From positions 1 through 7,020 of the forward strand of contig QNCB01000064.1 of the NCBI GenBank assembly GCA_003644335.1: DNA of 7,020 nt. The letters run 5' to 3'. The stretch is from Planctomycetota bacterium (GTDB lineage: Bacteria; Planctomycetota; Phycisphaerae; SM23-33). A program made the position numbers and the translations under genes. The notes under the pieces are model-generated. The model was not told where the DNA came from, ran no database searches, and worked only from the letters and a program-made list of their open reading frames with translations. This document shows, one piece after another, positions 1 to 6,213 of this stretch (positions are counted from its first letter, which is position 1; each line of letters opens with the position of its first letter).

Positions 1-1541
1 GGCGTGCCGATTCGCAGGTGATACGTCGGCCTGAGCGTCCGCGTGTCGAACTCGACCGACGCGTTATCGACCCGGCTGTGGTCTATCGCGTAGGCTTTGA
101 GGATGGAAAAATGCGTGGACACCATGGCTCCGCAGCCTATGCGACGCAGCTCGTCCATCACAGCCTGGCCTATCGCGCCGCCCTCGTCGGGGTCTGTGCC
201 GCTGCCCAGCTCGTCCAGCAGCACGAGCGTTTTTGGCGTGGCTCGGCTTAGGATATGCTTCAGCCTGGCGATGTGGGCACCGAAGGTACTGAGCGACTGC
301 TCGAGCGATTGCTCGTCGCCGATGTCTATAAGGACGTCGTCGAAAACGGGCATGCGCGACCCCCGGCGGACGGGGATGTGCAGCCCAGCCTGGGCCATGG
401 CTACCAGCAGGGCGACGGTTTTTAGCGTTACCGTCTTGCCGCCGGTGTTGCTGCCGGTGATTATGAGGACGTCGAAGTCGCTGCCCAGCCTGACGTCGAT
501 GGGGACGATGTGCTGCGGCTCGGCGTCCGGGGTTTGACTTGGCTTGGCGTCGTTGGCGGTTTTTTGGGCGAACTGCAATTCCAGCAGCGGATGGCGGGCC
601 TGGAAAAACTCCAAGCCTGTGTTGTCTCGCGGCGCGTCGGATTTTTTGTGGGGGAAGTCGACAATCTCCGGGCAGGTCATGTTGAATTGATACGCGTATT
701 GTGCCTTGGCCCCGAGCAGGTCGATCTTGGCCAGGGCAGCTAAGGCGAGATTTATCGCTTTTGTGCGGGTGTGTATTTTGACGCCCAGTTCGCTCAACAG
801 CCTTTCTATTTCCATTCGCTCGTGGTCTCGCAGGTCTACCAGGTGGTTGTTCAGCTGGACAGACGCGTTTGGCTCGACGAAGACGGTTTGGCCTGAATGA
901 CTTTGGCGGTGCACCACGCCGGGCAGTCTGCCTCGGTTGTCCGCTCGGACGGGCAGGACGTATCGGTCGCTGTGGATGGTGATGTTGACGCTGGTGAGGA
1001 GTTTTTTGACAGCCGGGTTTCGCAGGTAGCTGTGCATGACGTCGTGAATTTCCGTCGTCGTTTTTGCGATGTCCCGCCGAAGTTTTCCCAGATGGGCAGA
1101 GGCGTCGTCGCGGACCGAGCCATCGGGGGCGACCACCGCGCGGATAGCCTGGACTTGCGAGGTGAAGTCAGCCAGGCGAGTTGTCATCGCGCGGAGTTGG
1201 TCAAGTTCGCTTGGCAGGTTGGCTAGGTATTCCCGCACGCTCGATACTGCTTGCAGGGTCGAAGCTATCTGCGAAAAATCTTCTCCGCTCGCGCCGCAGG
1301 GTGGCCTGGCCCGGTCAAGAGCGCCGGAGATATCAGCTACGCTACCGGTCGGCGGCAAGCCCGCGTCGCACAGAGCCTGGACCATCTGAGTAGTCTGCCC
1401 CAGCCAATTTCGCACGACGTCAGGCTTGGTGCTCGGGTTGATGCGCCTGGCCTGGCTCTTGCCAAGCGAACAGCGACAATAGCTCGCAAGTATCAGCCTA
1501 AGGGCGTCGAAGCCAATTTTTTCCAGTGTAAAAGCGTCCAT
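1..1541 (-). CDS. mutS2: MutS2-family DNA-binding ATPase (3' end outside window)
   Basis: This frame is open from an ATG at 1541-1539 to the left edge: 513 residues with no stop. It is recognisable as MutS2. The N-terminus (MDAFTLEKIGFDALR) matches the family start. The clamp/core signature ITIHSDRYVLPVRADNRG begins at residue 187 and is followed by a PGVVH..SGQTVFVEP segment. The ABC-type ATPase has Walker A GSNTGGKT at 363-370 (Lys369), Walker B LVLLDELGSGTDP with Asp443/Glu444, and a switch His477 in STHF. MutS2 proteins are usually near 780 residues, so the rest of the ATPase dimer region and a C-terminal Smr nuclease domain, if present, lie beyond the edge. The family lacks the MutS mismatch-recognition domain; known members act on branched or recombination DNA or rescue collided ribosomes. 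No Shine-Dalgarno precedes the ATG, and an extended -10 lies 11 nt upstream, suggesting a very short leader. It is separated from the upstream gene by a terminator. Confidence 0.95.
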   Translation of the reverse strand, partial: MDAFTLEKIGFDALRLILASYCRCSLGKSQARRINPSTKPDVVRNWLGQTTQMVQALCDAGLPPTGSVADISGALDRARPPCGASGEDFSQIASTLQAVSSVREYLANLPSELDQLRAMTTRLADFTSQVQAIRAVVAPDGSVRDDASAHLGKLRRDIAKTTTEIHDVMHSYLRNPAVKKLLTSVNITIHSDRYVLPVRADNRGRLPGVVHRQSHSGQTVFVEPNASVQLNNHLVDLRDHERMEIERLLSELGVKIHTRTKAINLALAALAKIDLLGAKAQYAYQFNMTCPEIVDFPHKKSDAPRDNTGLEFFQARHPLLELQFAQKTANDAKPSQTPDAEPQHIVPIDVRLGSDFDVLIITGSNTGGKTVTLKTVALLVAMAQAGLHIPVRRGSRMPVFDDVLIDIGDEQSLEQSLSTFGAHIARLKHILSRATPKTLVLLDELGSGTDPDEGGAIGQAVMDELRRIGCGAMVSTHFSILKAYAIDHSRVDNASVEFDTRTLRPTYHLRIGT

Positions 1542-1552
1542 AGCAGCGGGGG

Positions 1553-1561
1553 ATTATACCA
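1553..1561 (-). promoter_or_regulatory. Extended -10 promoter for mutS2, near-leaderless
   Basis: The minus strand reads TGGTATAAT, a perfect extended -10 (TGn plus TATAAT). It ends 11 nt before the mutS2 ATG, so transcription would begin about 5 nt from the start codon. No good -35 hexamer lies 16-18 nt upstream, which extended -10 promoters can tolerate. No ribosome-binding site is seen in the short leader. The start point is inferred from spacing. Confidence 0.5.
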
Positions 1562-1590
1562 CAGACCCCGAGCGAAAGTACGCGAGATTT

Positions 1591-1618
1591 ATTTCGGATT
1601 TCGGAATTTGGATTTCAG
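1591..1618. repeat. Degenerate ATTTCGG short-period repeat
   Basis: Four imperfect units of 6-8 bp stand in tandem: ATTTCGG, ATTTCGGA, ATTTGG, ATTTCAG. The tract is AT-rich compared with the flanking GC-rich genes. It lies just upstream of the mutS2 promoter and resembles, in reverse complement, the AATCTC repeat at 6064-6095. No coding potential is apparent. The 1542-1909 spacer holds only this repeat, the palindromes listed next, a heptamer repeat and a terminator. Confidence 0.6.
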
Positions 1619-1661
1619 ATTGTTTCACAGCGGCTGTCTATCGATTTCGTCGGATAGCCAT

Positions 1662-1707
1662 GGTGGCGTGGGCATCTTCCCATGCGTAACTTGGTCGCCA
1701 TGCCACC
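1662..1707. repeat. Palindromic element with two competing hairpins
   Basis: GGTGGCGTGG (1662-1671) is complementary to CCATGCCACC (1698-1707) apart from one G:T-type pair. Inside it, GCGTGGG (1666-1672) can instead pair with CCCATGC (1679-1685), again with one wobble. The two stems share bases, so only one forms at a time. It lies between the terminator of the large gene and mutS2 and has no T-run. A dispersed genomic repeat seems more likely than a regulatory switch. Confidence 0.5.
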
Positions 1708-1728
1708 TAGTCTGTAGTCTGTAGGTTG
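1708..1728. repeat. TAGTCTG heptamer tandem repeat
   Basis: Two exact TAGTCTG units (1708-1714 and 1715-1721) are followed by a degenerate third, TAGGTTG (1722-1728). They directly abut the palindromic element at 1662-1707. This is probably slippage-derived intergenic filler; no function is evident. Confidence 0.6.
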
Positions 1729-1750
1729 TGCAATTTGTCGCCTGGCCTGC

Positions 1751-1789
1751 AAAAAAAACAGCGGTGGCCGTCAACGAGACGGCCACCGC
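1751..1789 (-). terminator. Intrinsic terminator of the metallophosphatase/LamG gene
   Basis: A perfect 11-bp GC-rich stem pairs GCGGTGGCCGT (1761-1771) with ACGGCCACCGC (1779-1789) around a 7-nt loop. Read on the minus strand, the stem is followed after two bases by eight T residues (A-run at 1751-1758). This is a textbook rho-independent terminator about 120 nt past the stop codon of the gene ending at 1910. It separates that gene from mutS2. Confidence 0.88.
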
Positions 1790-1862
1790 CAGAAAGGATG
1801 CAAGTTGTAAAATGTAGAAAAACAACTCACAGTGCAAGTTTCAGTCCACAGCTACCTGCCGT

Positions 1863-1900
1863 CAGCTATCAGTTTTTTTGCTTCTACTGATAACTGATAA
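1863..1900. repeat. Imperfect inverted repeat with CTGATAA tandem units
   Basis: CAGCTATCAGT (1863-1873) pairs with ACTGATAACTG (1886-1896) at 10 of 11 positions across a 12-nt loop. The right arm is part of two exact CTGATAA units (1887-1900). It lies 10 nt past the stop codon of the large gene. A T-run follows on the plus strand only, so it is not a convincing terminator for the minus-strand gene, which has a much stronger one downstream. It is probably a dispersed intergenic repeat. Confidence 0.5.
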
Positions 1901-1909
1901 CTTTTTTTA

Positions 1910-4651
1910 TTACTTCCGTTTGCGACGAACCAGCGTCAGCAGGCCGCCGAGGCACATCAGCGTAATCGTAGCCGGTTCTGGGACAGCTAGCGGGTCGGAA
2001 AAACTGACGAACGCCCATACGAACTGAGTGTCCTGCAGGCTCACGCCGGGCAGGTCGTAGGAGTTGATAATAAATTTACCGCTGCCGTCGGCTTCGTAGG
2101 TCAGGAAATTATCGTCCGGCGCGGTTATTCCCAGGGCCTCGGCTTCGTATGCAACGCTCAGCAGCAACATGCCCGTCTCCGGCGTCTCGCCGTTGACGAT
2201 TAGTTCATACTCGCCATCGGTAATCCGTGTCATCGTAAAATCGCCGACGCTCTTGAAATGGCTGTCGCTGAATCCGTCGTATCGCCCGCCGATCAGATTC
2301 GGCGAATCGTACGAGAGATAGACGAAGCTGAAAGGGTCGTCCTCGCCCGTGGCTGCGAACTGGGCTGCATTGTCCTGCACGCGAACGTCCCAGCTGCCGT
2401 CAGCCAAAACCCCTGTGGATACGATATTGTCCTCGTTGGCTCCGCCAATTGCGAACAGCATTCCGTCGTTGACCGAGTGCACGCCGTTCATCGCAATCGT
2501 GTACCGTCCGGTGTCCACGCGGGTTACCTCGCTGGCCGCTACGCCATTGGCGGCGAACAGTGTGCCGTCGGCGTTGACGTGCGCGCTCTTCCAGCCGCCT
2601 GCGAACGGGAACCATGCCACGGCGGTGTTGATGTTGATTTCATTGGTACTATTATTGCCAAAACCGGCCTGCGTGGTGGACAGCGACATATAGCCGTCGC
2701 CGAACGCGTTTCGTGAAACTTCGACTGTGCCCTTTAGGCCGTCGCGGTCGTTTTGTGTAACCGTTGCCAGCAACACGCCCTCGCGTTGGTTCAGCGAGAC
2801 CTGGCCCGCGATGGCTACGCGGACATCGCCCTCGTTGCCGCCCGGCGCTGCAATGCCCGGGTAGGCGTGTTGGGCGACGGTAACGCTGTTGTCTCCGTTA
2901 TCGTTTGGATCGGTCGCCGAATTATTTACCAGGTTGCCCGCCACGACTCGCCGAAACGCAGCCATGCGGTGCTCGGTAACGTCGCTCATTGAAATGGCCT
3001 TGTCGAACAGGGCCAGCTCGGCGATGGAACCGTCGAAGCTGCGAGGCTCGCTGTGAAAACTGCTGCCGATTACAGCACCGTCGCTGCCGTCGAAATCCAG
3101 ATGCGATCCGTTCCGGTCGGTGATAGCGACCAGCTCGCCGTCCACGTACAGTTTCAACTTATCGCCGTCTGCTGTGGCGGTTAGATGATACCACTGGTTC
3201 GCATTTACATCCTTGGTGTCCTCGGCAATCGTTCGCACGGCGTCGTTGCCGTTTTGGTGGGTAATAGTCCAACGCTTGGAAGTGCTATAGCCGCTTCCTT
3301 CGGGCGTGATGCCCATAATCACATCGTCGTTCCAGCCATCGCGGTCGTTGGAGAAGACCCGCTGAGAGTCGCTATCGCTGTCCGGGCGTACCCAGGTGGA
3401 GACGGACCAATTGCTCATGTCCGCGAATGGGCCTATGGTGGTCGAGTCGTTGCCGTCGTAGTCCGAGGCTTTGGAGCCTGAGCCGCTGTATGTGCCGTCC
3501 ATCGCCGCGCCGCCCGTGCCGAGGTTTTCGACCGCATCGCCCGCGTCGGTTGTCTCCAGGCGATAGTGGGCTATTGGCGAGTCAGCCTGTACTGCCGCGG
3601 TGTAGCTTGCCTTAACCGGGCCGTCGACCAGGCCGATGTAAAAGTCCTGGGCGGCGTCGGTCAGGTAGTTGTCCAGGGTCGGGGAGTAACTGCGGACATG
3701 AACGGTTTCGTTGTCAGGCTGAACTTCATAGAGACGCATGTACGCGTTGTCCGGGTCGCCGCCAACCTCCGTGCCGGGTTGGAAGTTCTGAAGCCCCTGA
3801 TGCGTAACCCCACCGTTGGGGTTGATAGCTGAGAATCGAGCCGTGCCGTCGCCGAGTACATGACCATTGAGCGTCAGTGCGAAATTATGCTTCGACACCA
3901 TCTTGTCCCAAAGTTCCTGACCGTTGTTCACGCCAGCTGGGTCGGATGCCACGCCGTACGCTTCAGGCCGCCAGGACTGCGTGCTGCCGCGCAAGCCATC
4001 GTCGTAGCGGGTTTCATCGTTGTACATATACGCGTGTGTAACGAGAATGCCCGTGTGGTTGGCGTGGGCGTCCATAACCCCATCAGCCCAGTTAACCACG
4101 CTGTCGCGCGGGCCGAATTCCATGGTCAGAACAATCCAGTCGCGTCCGCCGGCATTGAATGTGTGGTACGAGTTATCGGTCTTGCCAGCTTCGTAGAACC
4201 CGCCGATGCTCGACTGCGTAGCGTAATTCGAGCCTGCACCAAAGTAAGCGGAATCGTTGAATAGCGAGTCTCGGGTGGTGGCATTGCCGCCCGGGCCATA
4301 GTCGTGGTTGCCCGGAGCTATCGCGTAGGGTACAAACCCGTCGAGTATGCTCATCGATGTCAGCGCCCTGCCCCACTCGGTCGCGTTGTTGTTCTGCGTA
4401 ACATCGCCCAGATGCAAAACATACTGGATATTATGAGACGTGCGATTGTCCTTTATCCACTGGGTCTGGGCGGTGAAAGCCGCTGGGTAAGACTGCGACA
4501 GCGCCTGGGTGTCCGGCAGTACCGCGATGGTAAACGAACCGCTCGGCGGGGGCGTGCTACCAGCCAACACCACCGGCGACATCAACAACAAGGCTACCAT
4601 ACCAATTGCGAATACCCCAATATTTTTTCGTGTTTGTATCGTGTTTTCCAT
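1910..4651 (-). CDS. Secreted metallophosphatase/LamG protein with PEP-CTERM tail
   Basis: This is a 913-residue exported multidomain protein. Residues 1-31 form a signal peptide: charged start, hydrophobic GVFAIGMVALLLMSPVV, then ALAG-like cleavage context. Residues ~39-345 are a calcineurin-like phosphoesterase with motifs PDTQ (Asp47), HLGDVTQ (Asp83), PGNHDY (114-118), VTHAY (His206) and NGHVLGDG (His264); the usual His of DxH and last His of GHxH are replaced by Gln and Leu. Residues ~358-565 look like a LamG/concanavalin-type jelly roll (HYRLE, WSVSTWVRP, WYHLTATADGDKLKLYVDGEL, IAELALFDKAIS). Residues ~606-886 read as three copies of an unrecognised ~100-residue repeat. The tail is VPEPAT, a Gly/Leu helix, then RRKRK, a PEP-CTERM exosortase signal. 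The ATG at 4651 is preferred because GGAG lies 9 nt upstream; an in-frame TTG at 4657 would leave only 3 nt. Its substrate is unknown. Surface-exposed phosphoester hydrolysis or glycan binding is plausible. Confidence 0.9.
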   Translation of the reverse strand: MENTIQTRKNIGVFAIGMVALLLMSPVVLAGSTPPPSGSFTIAVLPDTQALSQSYPAAFTAQTQWIKDNRTSHNIQYVLHLGDVTQNNNATEWGRALTSMSILDGFVPYAIAPGNHDYGPGGNATTRDSLFNDSAYFGAGSNYATQSSIGGFYEAGKTDNSYHTFNAGGRDWIVLTMEFGPRDSVVNWADGVMDAHANHTGILVTHAYMYNDETRYDDGLRGSTQSWRPEAYGVASDPAGVNNGQELWDKMVSKHNFALTLNGHVLGDGTARFSAINPNGGVTHQGLQNFQPGTEVGGDPDNAYMRLYEVQPDNETVHVRSYSPTLDNYLTDAAQDFYIGLVDGPVKASYTAAVQADSPIAHYRLETTDAGDAVENLGTGGAAMDGTYSGSGSKASDYDGNDSTTIGPFADMSNWSVSTWVRPDSDSDSQRVFSNDRDGWNDDVIMGITPEGSGYSTSKRWTITHQNGNDAVRTIAEDTKDVNANQWYHLTATADGDKLKLYVDGELVAITDRNGSHLDFDGSDGAVIGSSFHSEPRSFDGSIAELALFDKAISMSDVTEHRMAAFRRVVAGNLVNNSATDPNDNGDNSVTVAQHAYPGIAAPGGNEGDVRVAIAGQVSLNQREGVLLATVTQNDRDGLKGTVEVSRNAFGDGYMSLSTTQAGFGNNSTNEININTAVAWFPFAGGWKSAHVNADGTLFAANGVAASEVTRVDTGRYTIAMNGVHSVNDGMLFAIGGANEDNIVSTGVLADGSWDVRVQDNAAQFAATGEDDPFSFVYLSYDSPNLIGGRYDGFSDSHFKSVGDFTMTRITDGEYELIVNGETPETGMLLLSVAYEAEALGITAPDDNFLTYEADGSGKFIINSYDLPGVSLQDTQFVWAFVSFSDPLAVPEPATITLMCLGGLLTLVRRKRK

Positions 4652-4746
4652 TTTCAAATTCTCCAGTCAGGCTCATTACAGACAGAAACTCCGCGACAAG
4701 TTGGCAGAGACCCTCTCGTGCCAGGCTCAGCGACCACTGCGGGTGC

Positions 4747-4774
4747 AGAATAGGCTCTTTTTGTGACACAACAA
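4747..4774 (-). promoter_or_regulatory. Possible promoter of the metallophosphatase/LamG gene
   Basis: On the minus strand TTGTTG (4769-4774) and TATTCT (4747-4752) are separated by 16 nt, giving an acceptable sigma-70-like pair. It would produce a leader of about 90 nt before the ATG at 4651. Each hexamer differs from consensus at two or three positions, so the call is tentative. Confidence 0.3.
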
Positions 4775-4786
4775 CGGGATTAACAG

Positions 4787-4920
4787 GGAGCCAATTGCAA
4801 AACTATTCTGGAATGTAGCACAGTCGCCCTCGGCTGTGTTTAACTTGCTGTATTTCCAGCGTTTTTTTACATAACCTTCCCAGCCGAGGGCGGCTAGGCT
4901 ACATTTTTGCAACTGGCTCC
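4787..4920. repeat. Long imperfect inverted repeat with nested palindromes
   Basis: The left arm (4787-4836) and right arm (4881-4920) are reverse complements at 36 of 40 aligned positions. The left arm also carries a 10-nt insertion (4803-4812). The outer segments are GGAGCCAATTGCAAAA and TTTTGCAACTGGCTCC. The inner ends are themselves palindromic: CACAGTCG/CGGCTGTG around CCCT on the left, and AGCCG/CGGCT around AGGG on the right. The 44-nt centre contains a run of seven T. The layout, two inverted GC-rich palindromes inside a larger inverted repeat, resembles a BIME/REP pair or a small non-autonomous element. No transposase is encoded. It lies in the 470-bp gap between the two PEP-CTERM genes. 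Confidence 0.8.
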
Positions 4921-4986
4921 AGGGTTTTCTTACTAATCCTGCTATCCTGCCGATTAACACCCGCTCTTGACATACCCGCCATGAGA

Positions 4987-5110
4987 CCCCATATTCCAGG
5001 CGCCTCGTGGCAGCTTGCTGCTGCGGGACAAACCCCTCGGTGGACCCTGCCGGGTTCGGCAGGGCCACCGAGGATAGCATCTCTTGCGAGATTACCCTAC
5101 ATAAATGGGG
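4987..5110. repeat. Multi-hairpin element downstream of the DNRLRE-like gene
   Basis: An outer pair CCCCAT (4987-4992) and ATGGGG (5105-5110) encloses several hairpins. The main one pairs CCTCGGTGG + CCCTGCCG (5035-5043, 5045-5052) with CGGCAGGG + CCACCGAGG (5057-5073): 17 bp with one bulged A and a GGTT loop. Smaller ones are GCAGC/GCTGC (5010-5021) and ATCTC/GAGAT (5079-5092). AGGCGCCT (4998-5005) is a perfect palindrome. It begins 11 nt past the stop of the gene ending at 5122, so it would sit in that mRNA's 3' region. It has no T-run, so it could be a transcript-end structure, a dispersed repeat or a structured RNA. Confidence 0.6.
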
Positions 5111-5121
5111 CCTTTACTTCT

Positions 5122-5979
5122 CTAGCGTTTGCGACGAACCAACGCCAACAGCCCGCCGATACCCAGCAAGCTCATCGTAGCCGGTTCGGGGACATACTCC
5201 ACCGTCAACTCCGGGCGGAAGCTGAGTGTCGCGTTCTCTGCCGAGGCAACAACCAGGCCCTCGGTGTTTGAGCCGCCGCCACCAGCAACATCGGTGTCGG
5301 CAATAAACAGCAGTCCCGCGTTGTTCGCCTGGGTTCCGCTCCATTCCTGGATAAGCGACAGACGCAGGGCCGCATCACTCGCGGCCAGATTGACCGTATA
5401 GGTGGCACCAACGGTGGCGTCGAAACTAATCGACCCCAACAGCGTGGCGACATAGTCCGTACCGGCCGTACTGAGGCCCGCACTGCCAGCCCAATCAGTA
5501 TCATCGTGAGACAGATGACTCCAATCGGCAGTACCAGCCAGATCTGGAGTCGAATCGCCAGTTCCCTCGACCCAGGCCGCATTGGCCGCGGCGATGCGGT
5601 AGATGTTGATGGTTCCTGAACCCTTGGTGGTAACACCACCATCTTCCTTGAGTTTCAGCGAGATACTGCTGACGCTGGTCGCACCGGAAATCACACCGCT
5701 GAGATCAAACCGCATCATCGGTCTGCCTATGCGGTTGGTTCCCGCAGGGCCATTGGCATAGGGATCGCCGGCGAAAAGGTAGGTACGGGCGCCGTAATTC
5801 CTATGAGTATTCCCAGCGCCGTCGGTCCAGAGACTGGTATCGTCCGTGCCGGCGTAAACGCCATTGCCATCGCCCTGATCGACGCCCTGCTGGACGGTAA
5901 CCGTCGCCGCCTGGGCGGTTGCTGCAACGAGCAGCGATACTACACATACAGCTAACAACATTTTGGTCGCGTTTTTCAT
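5122..5979 (-). CDS. Secreted DNRLRE/CBM96-like protein with PEP-CTERM tail
   Basis: This is a 285-residue exported protein. The signal peptide runs from MKNATK through the hydrophobic LLAVCVVSLLVAATAQA, with cleavage likely after residue ~24 (AQA|ATV). The mature part, beginning TVTVQQGVDQGDG, follows the pattern of DNRLRE-domain proteins (related to CBM96 carbohydrate-binding modules). It has an early NYGARTYLFAGD segment, then GRPMMRFDLSGV with a serine-rich strand, then IYRIAAANAAWVEGTGDSTPDL, a Trp-rich stretch, and a C-terminal LLFIADTD...FRPELTVEY strand. These proteins are usually beta-sandwich surface or glycan-binding modules. The last ~22 residues are VPEPATMSLLGIGGLLALVRRKR, the PEP-CTERM signal for exosortase-dependent sorting. 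The ATG at 5979 is chosen because GGGAG lies about 7 nt upstream; a TTG at 5985 would overlap the ribosome-binding region too closely. No catalytic motif is seen. The DNRLRE assignment rests on sequence pattern and is less certain than the PEP-CTERM call. Confidence 0.87.
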   Translation of the reverse strand: MKNATKMLLAVCVVSLLVAATAQAATVTVQQGVDQGDGNGVYAGTDDTSLWTDGAGNTHRNYGARTYLFAGDPYANGPAGTNRIGRPMMRFDLSGVISGATSVSSISLKLKEDGGVTTKGSGTINIYRIAAANAAWVEGTGDSTPDLAGTADWSHLSHDDTDWAGSAGLSTAGTDYVATLLGSISFDATVGATYTVNLAASDAALRLSLIQEWSGTQANNAGLLFIADTDVAGGGGSNTEGLVVASAENATLSFRPELTVEYVPEPATMSLLGIGGLLALVRRKR

Positions 5980-6013
5980 AATCAATCTCCCATATTAAAC
6001 GCCACTCTTTTTC

Positions 6014-6036
6014 GGCATCGGGCCAATCCCGATACC
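6014..6036. promoter_or_regulatory. Palindrome upstream of the PEP-CTERM gene, possible operator
   Basis: GGCATCGGG and CCCGATACC are inverted copies around CCAAT: ATCGGG/CCCGAT is perfect, and one mismatch is flanked by a further GG/CC pair. The site is 35-57 nt upstream of the ATG at 5979. Its size and symmetry would suit a dimeric regulator such as the LacI-type protein encoded next door, but it could equally be an mRNA leader hairpin. It lacks the central CG of many LacI operators. Confidence 0.3.
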
Positions 6037-6063
6037 TGTCTAACAACCTCCACAACGCCTCAG

Positions 6064-6095
6064 AATCTCAAAATCTCGGAATCTCGAAATGCTCA
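6064..6095. repeat. Octamer tandem repeat AATCTCNN
   Basis: Three exact AATCTC cores recur with an 8-bp period (6064, 6072, 6080) and are followed by a degenerate fourth unit (AATGCTCA). The repeat lies in the 234-bp gap between the regulator gene and the DNRLRE-like gene. It is probably slippage-derived. No protein-binding role can be shown. Confidence 0.65.
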
Positions 6096-6213
6096 AAACA
6101 GCCTGGCTTTCCATCCTTTCCTTTGTTTCATGTTGCATTCGTCAATTCTCTGATTCCTCAACTCGTCAACATTGCTTCAGTATCCAAAAATTCATACTCA
6201 TTCGTGCTGCCTG

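Noticed and set aside
97..537. Plus-strand open frames across 18-1393
   Set aside because: They are antisense to the MutS2 reading frame, which carries intact Walker A, Walker B and clamp signatures; the plus-strand translations show no domain.
1625..1837. Minus-strand 70-codon frame with a hydrophobic stretch (FFYILQLASFLAVAVSL)
   Set aside because: The hydrophobic run is produced by the terminator hairpin and U-tract, and the rest runs through the palindromic element. There is no convincing ribosome-binding site.
2258..2716. Plus-strand open frame of 152 codons and others across 2258-4264
   Set aside because: Antisense shadows of the 913-residue secreted protein in GC-rich DNA, with no recognisable domain or start signal.
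4781..4924. Possible AGGG target-site duplication flanking the long inverted repeat
   Set aside because: The four-base match overlaps the arm ends and does not give symmetrical element ends, so it cannot be assigned.
4727..5080. Minus-strand open frame of 117 codons between the two PEP-CTERM genes
   Set aside because: It is translated almost entirely across the two palindromic elements, has no recognisable domain, and composition follows the hairpins. It is most likely an accident of the repeats.
5205..5642. Second minus-strand frame of 145 codons overlapping the DNRLRE-like gene
   Set aside because: An out-of-frame shadow rich in Arg, Pro and Ser; the correct frame has a signal peptide and a PEP-CTERM tail.
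6128..6175. Repeated CGTCAA and ATGTTG/CAACAT inverted match upstream of the DNRLRE-like gene
   Set aside because: Only 6 bp arms and common short words; not distinguishable from chance.
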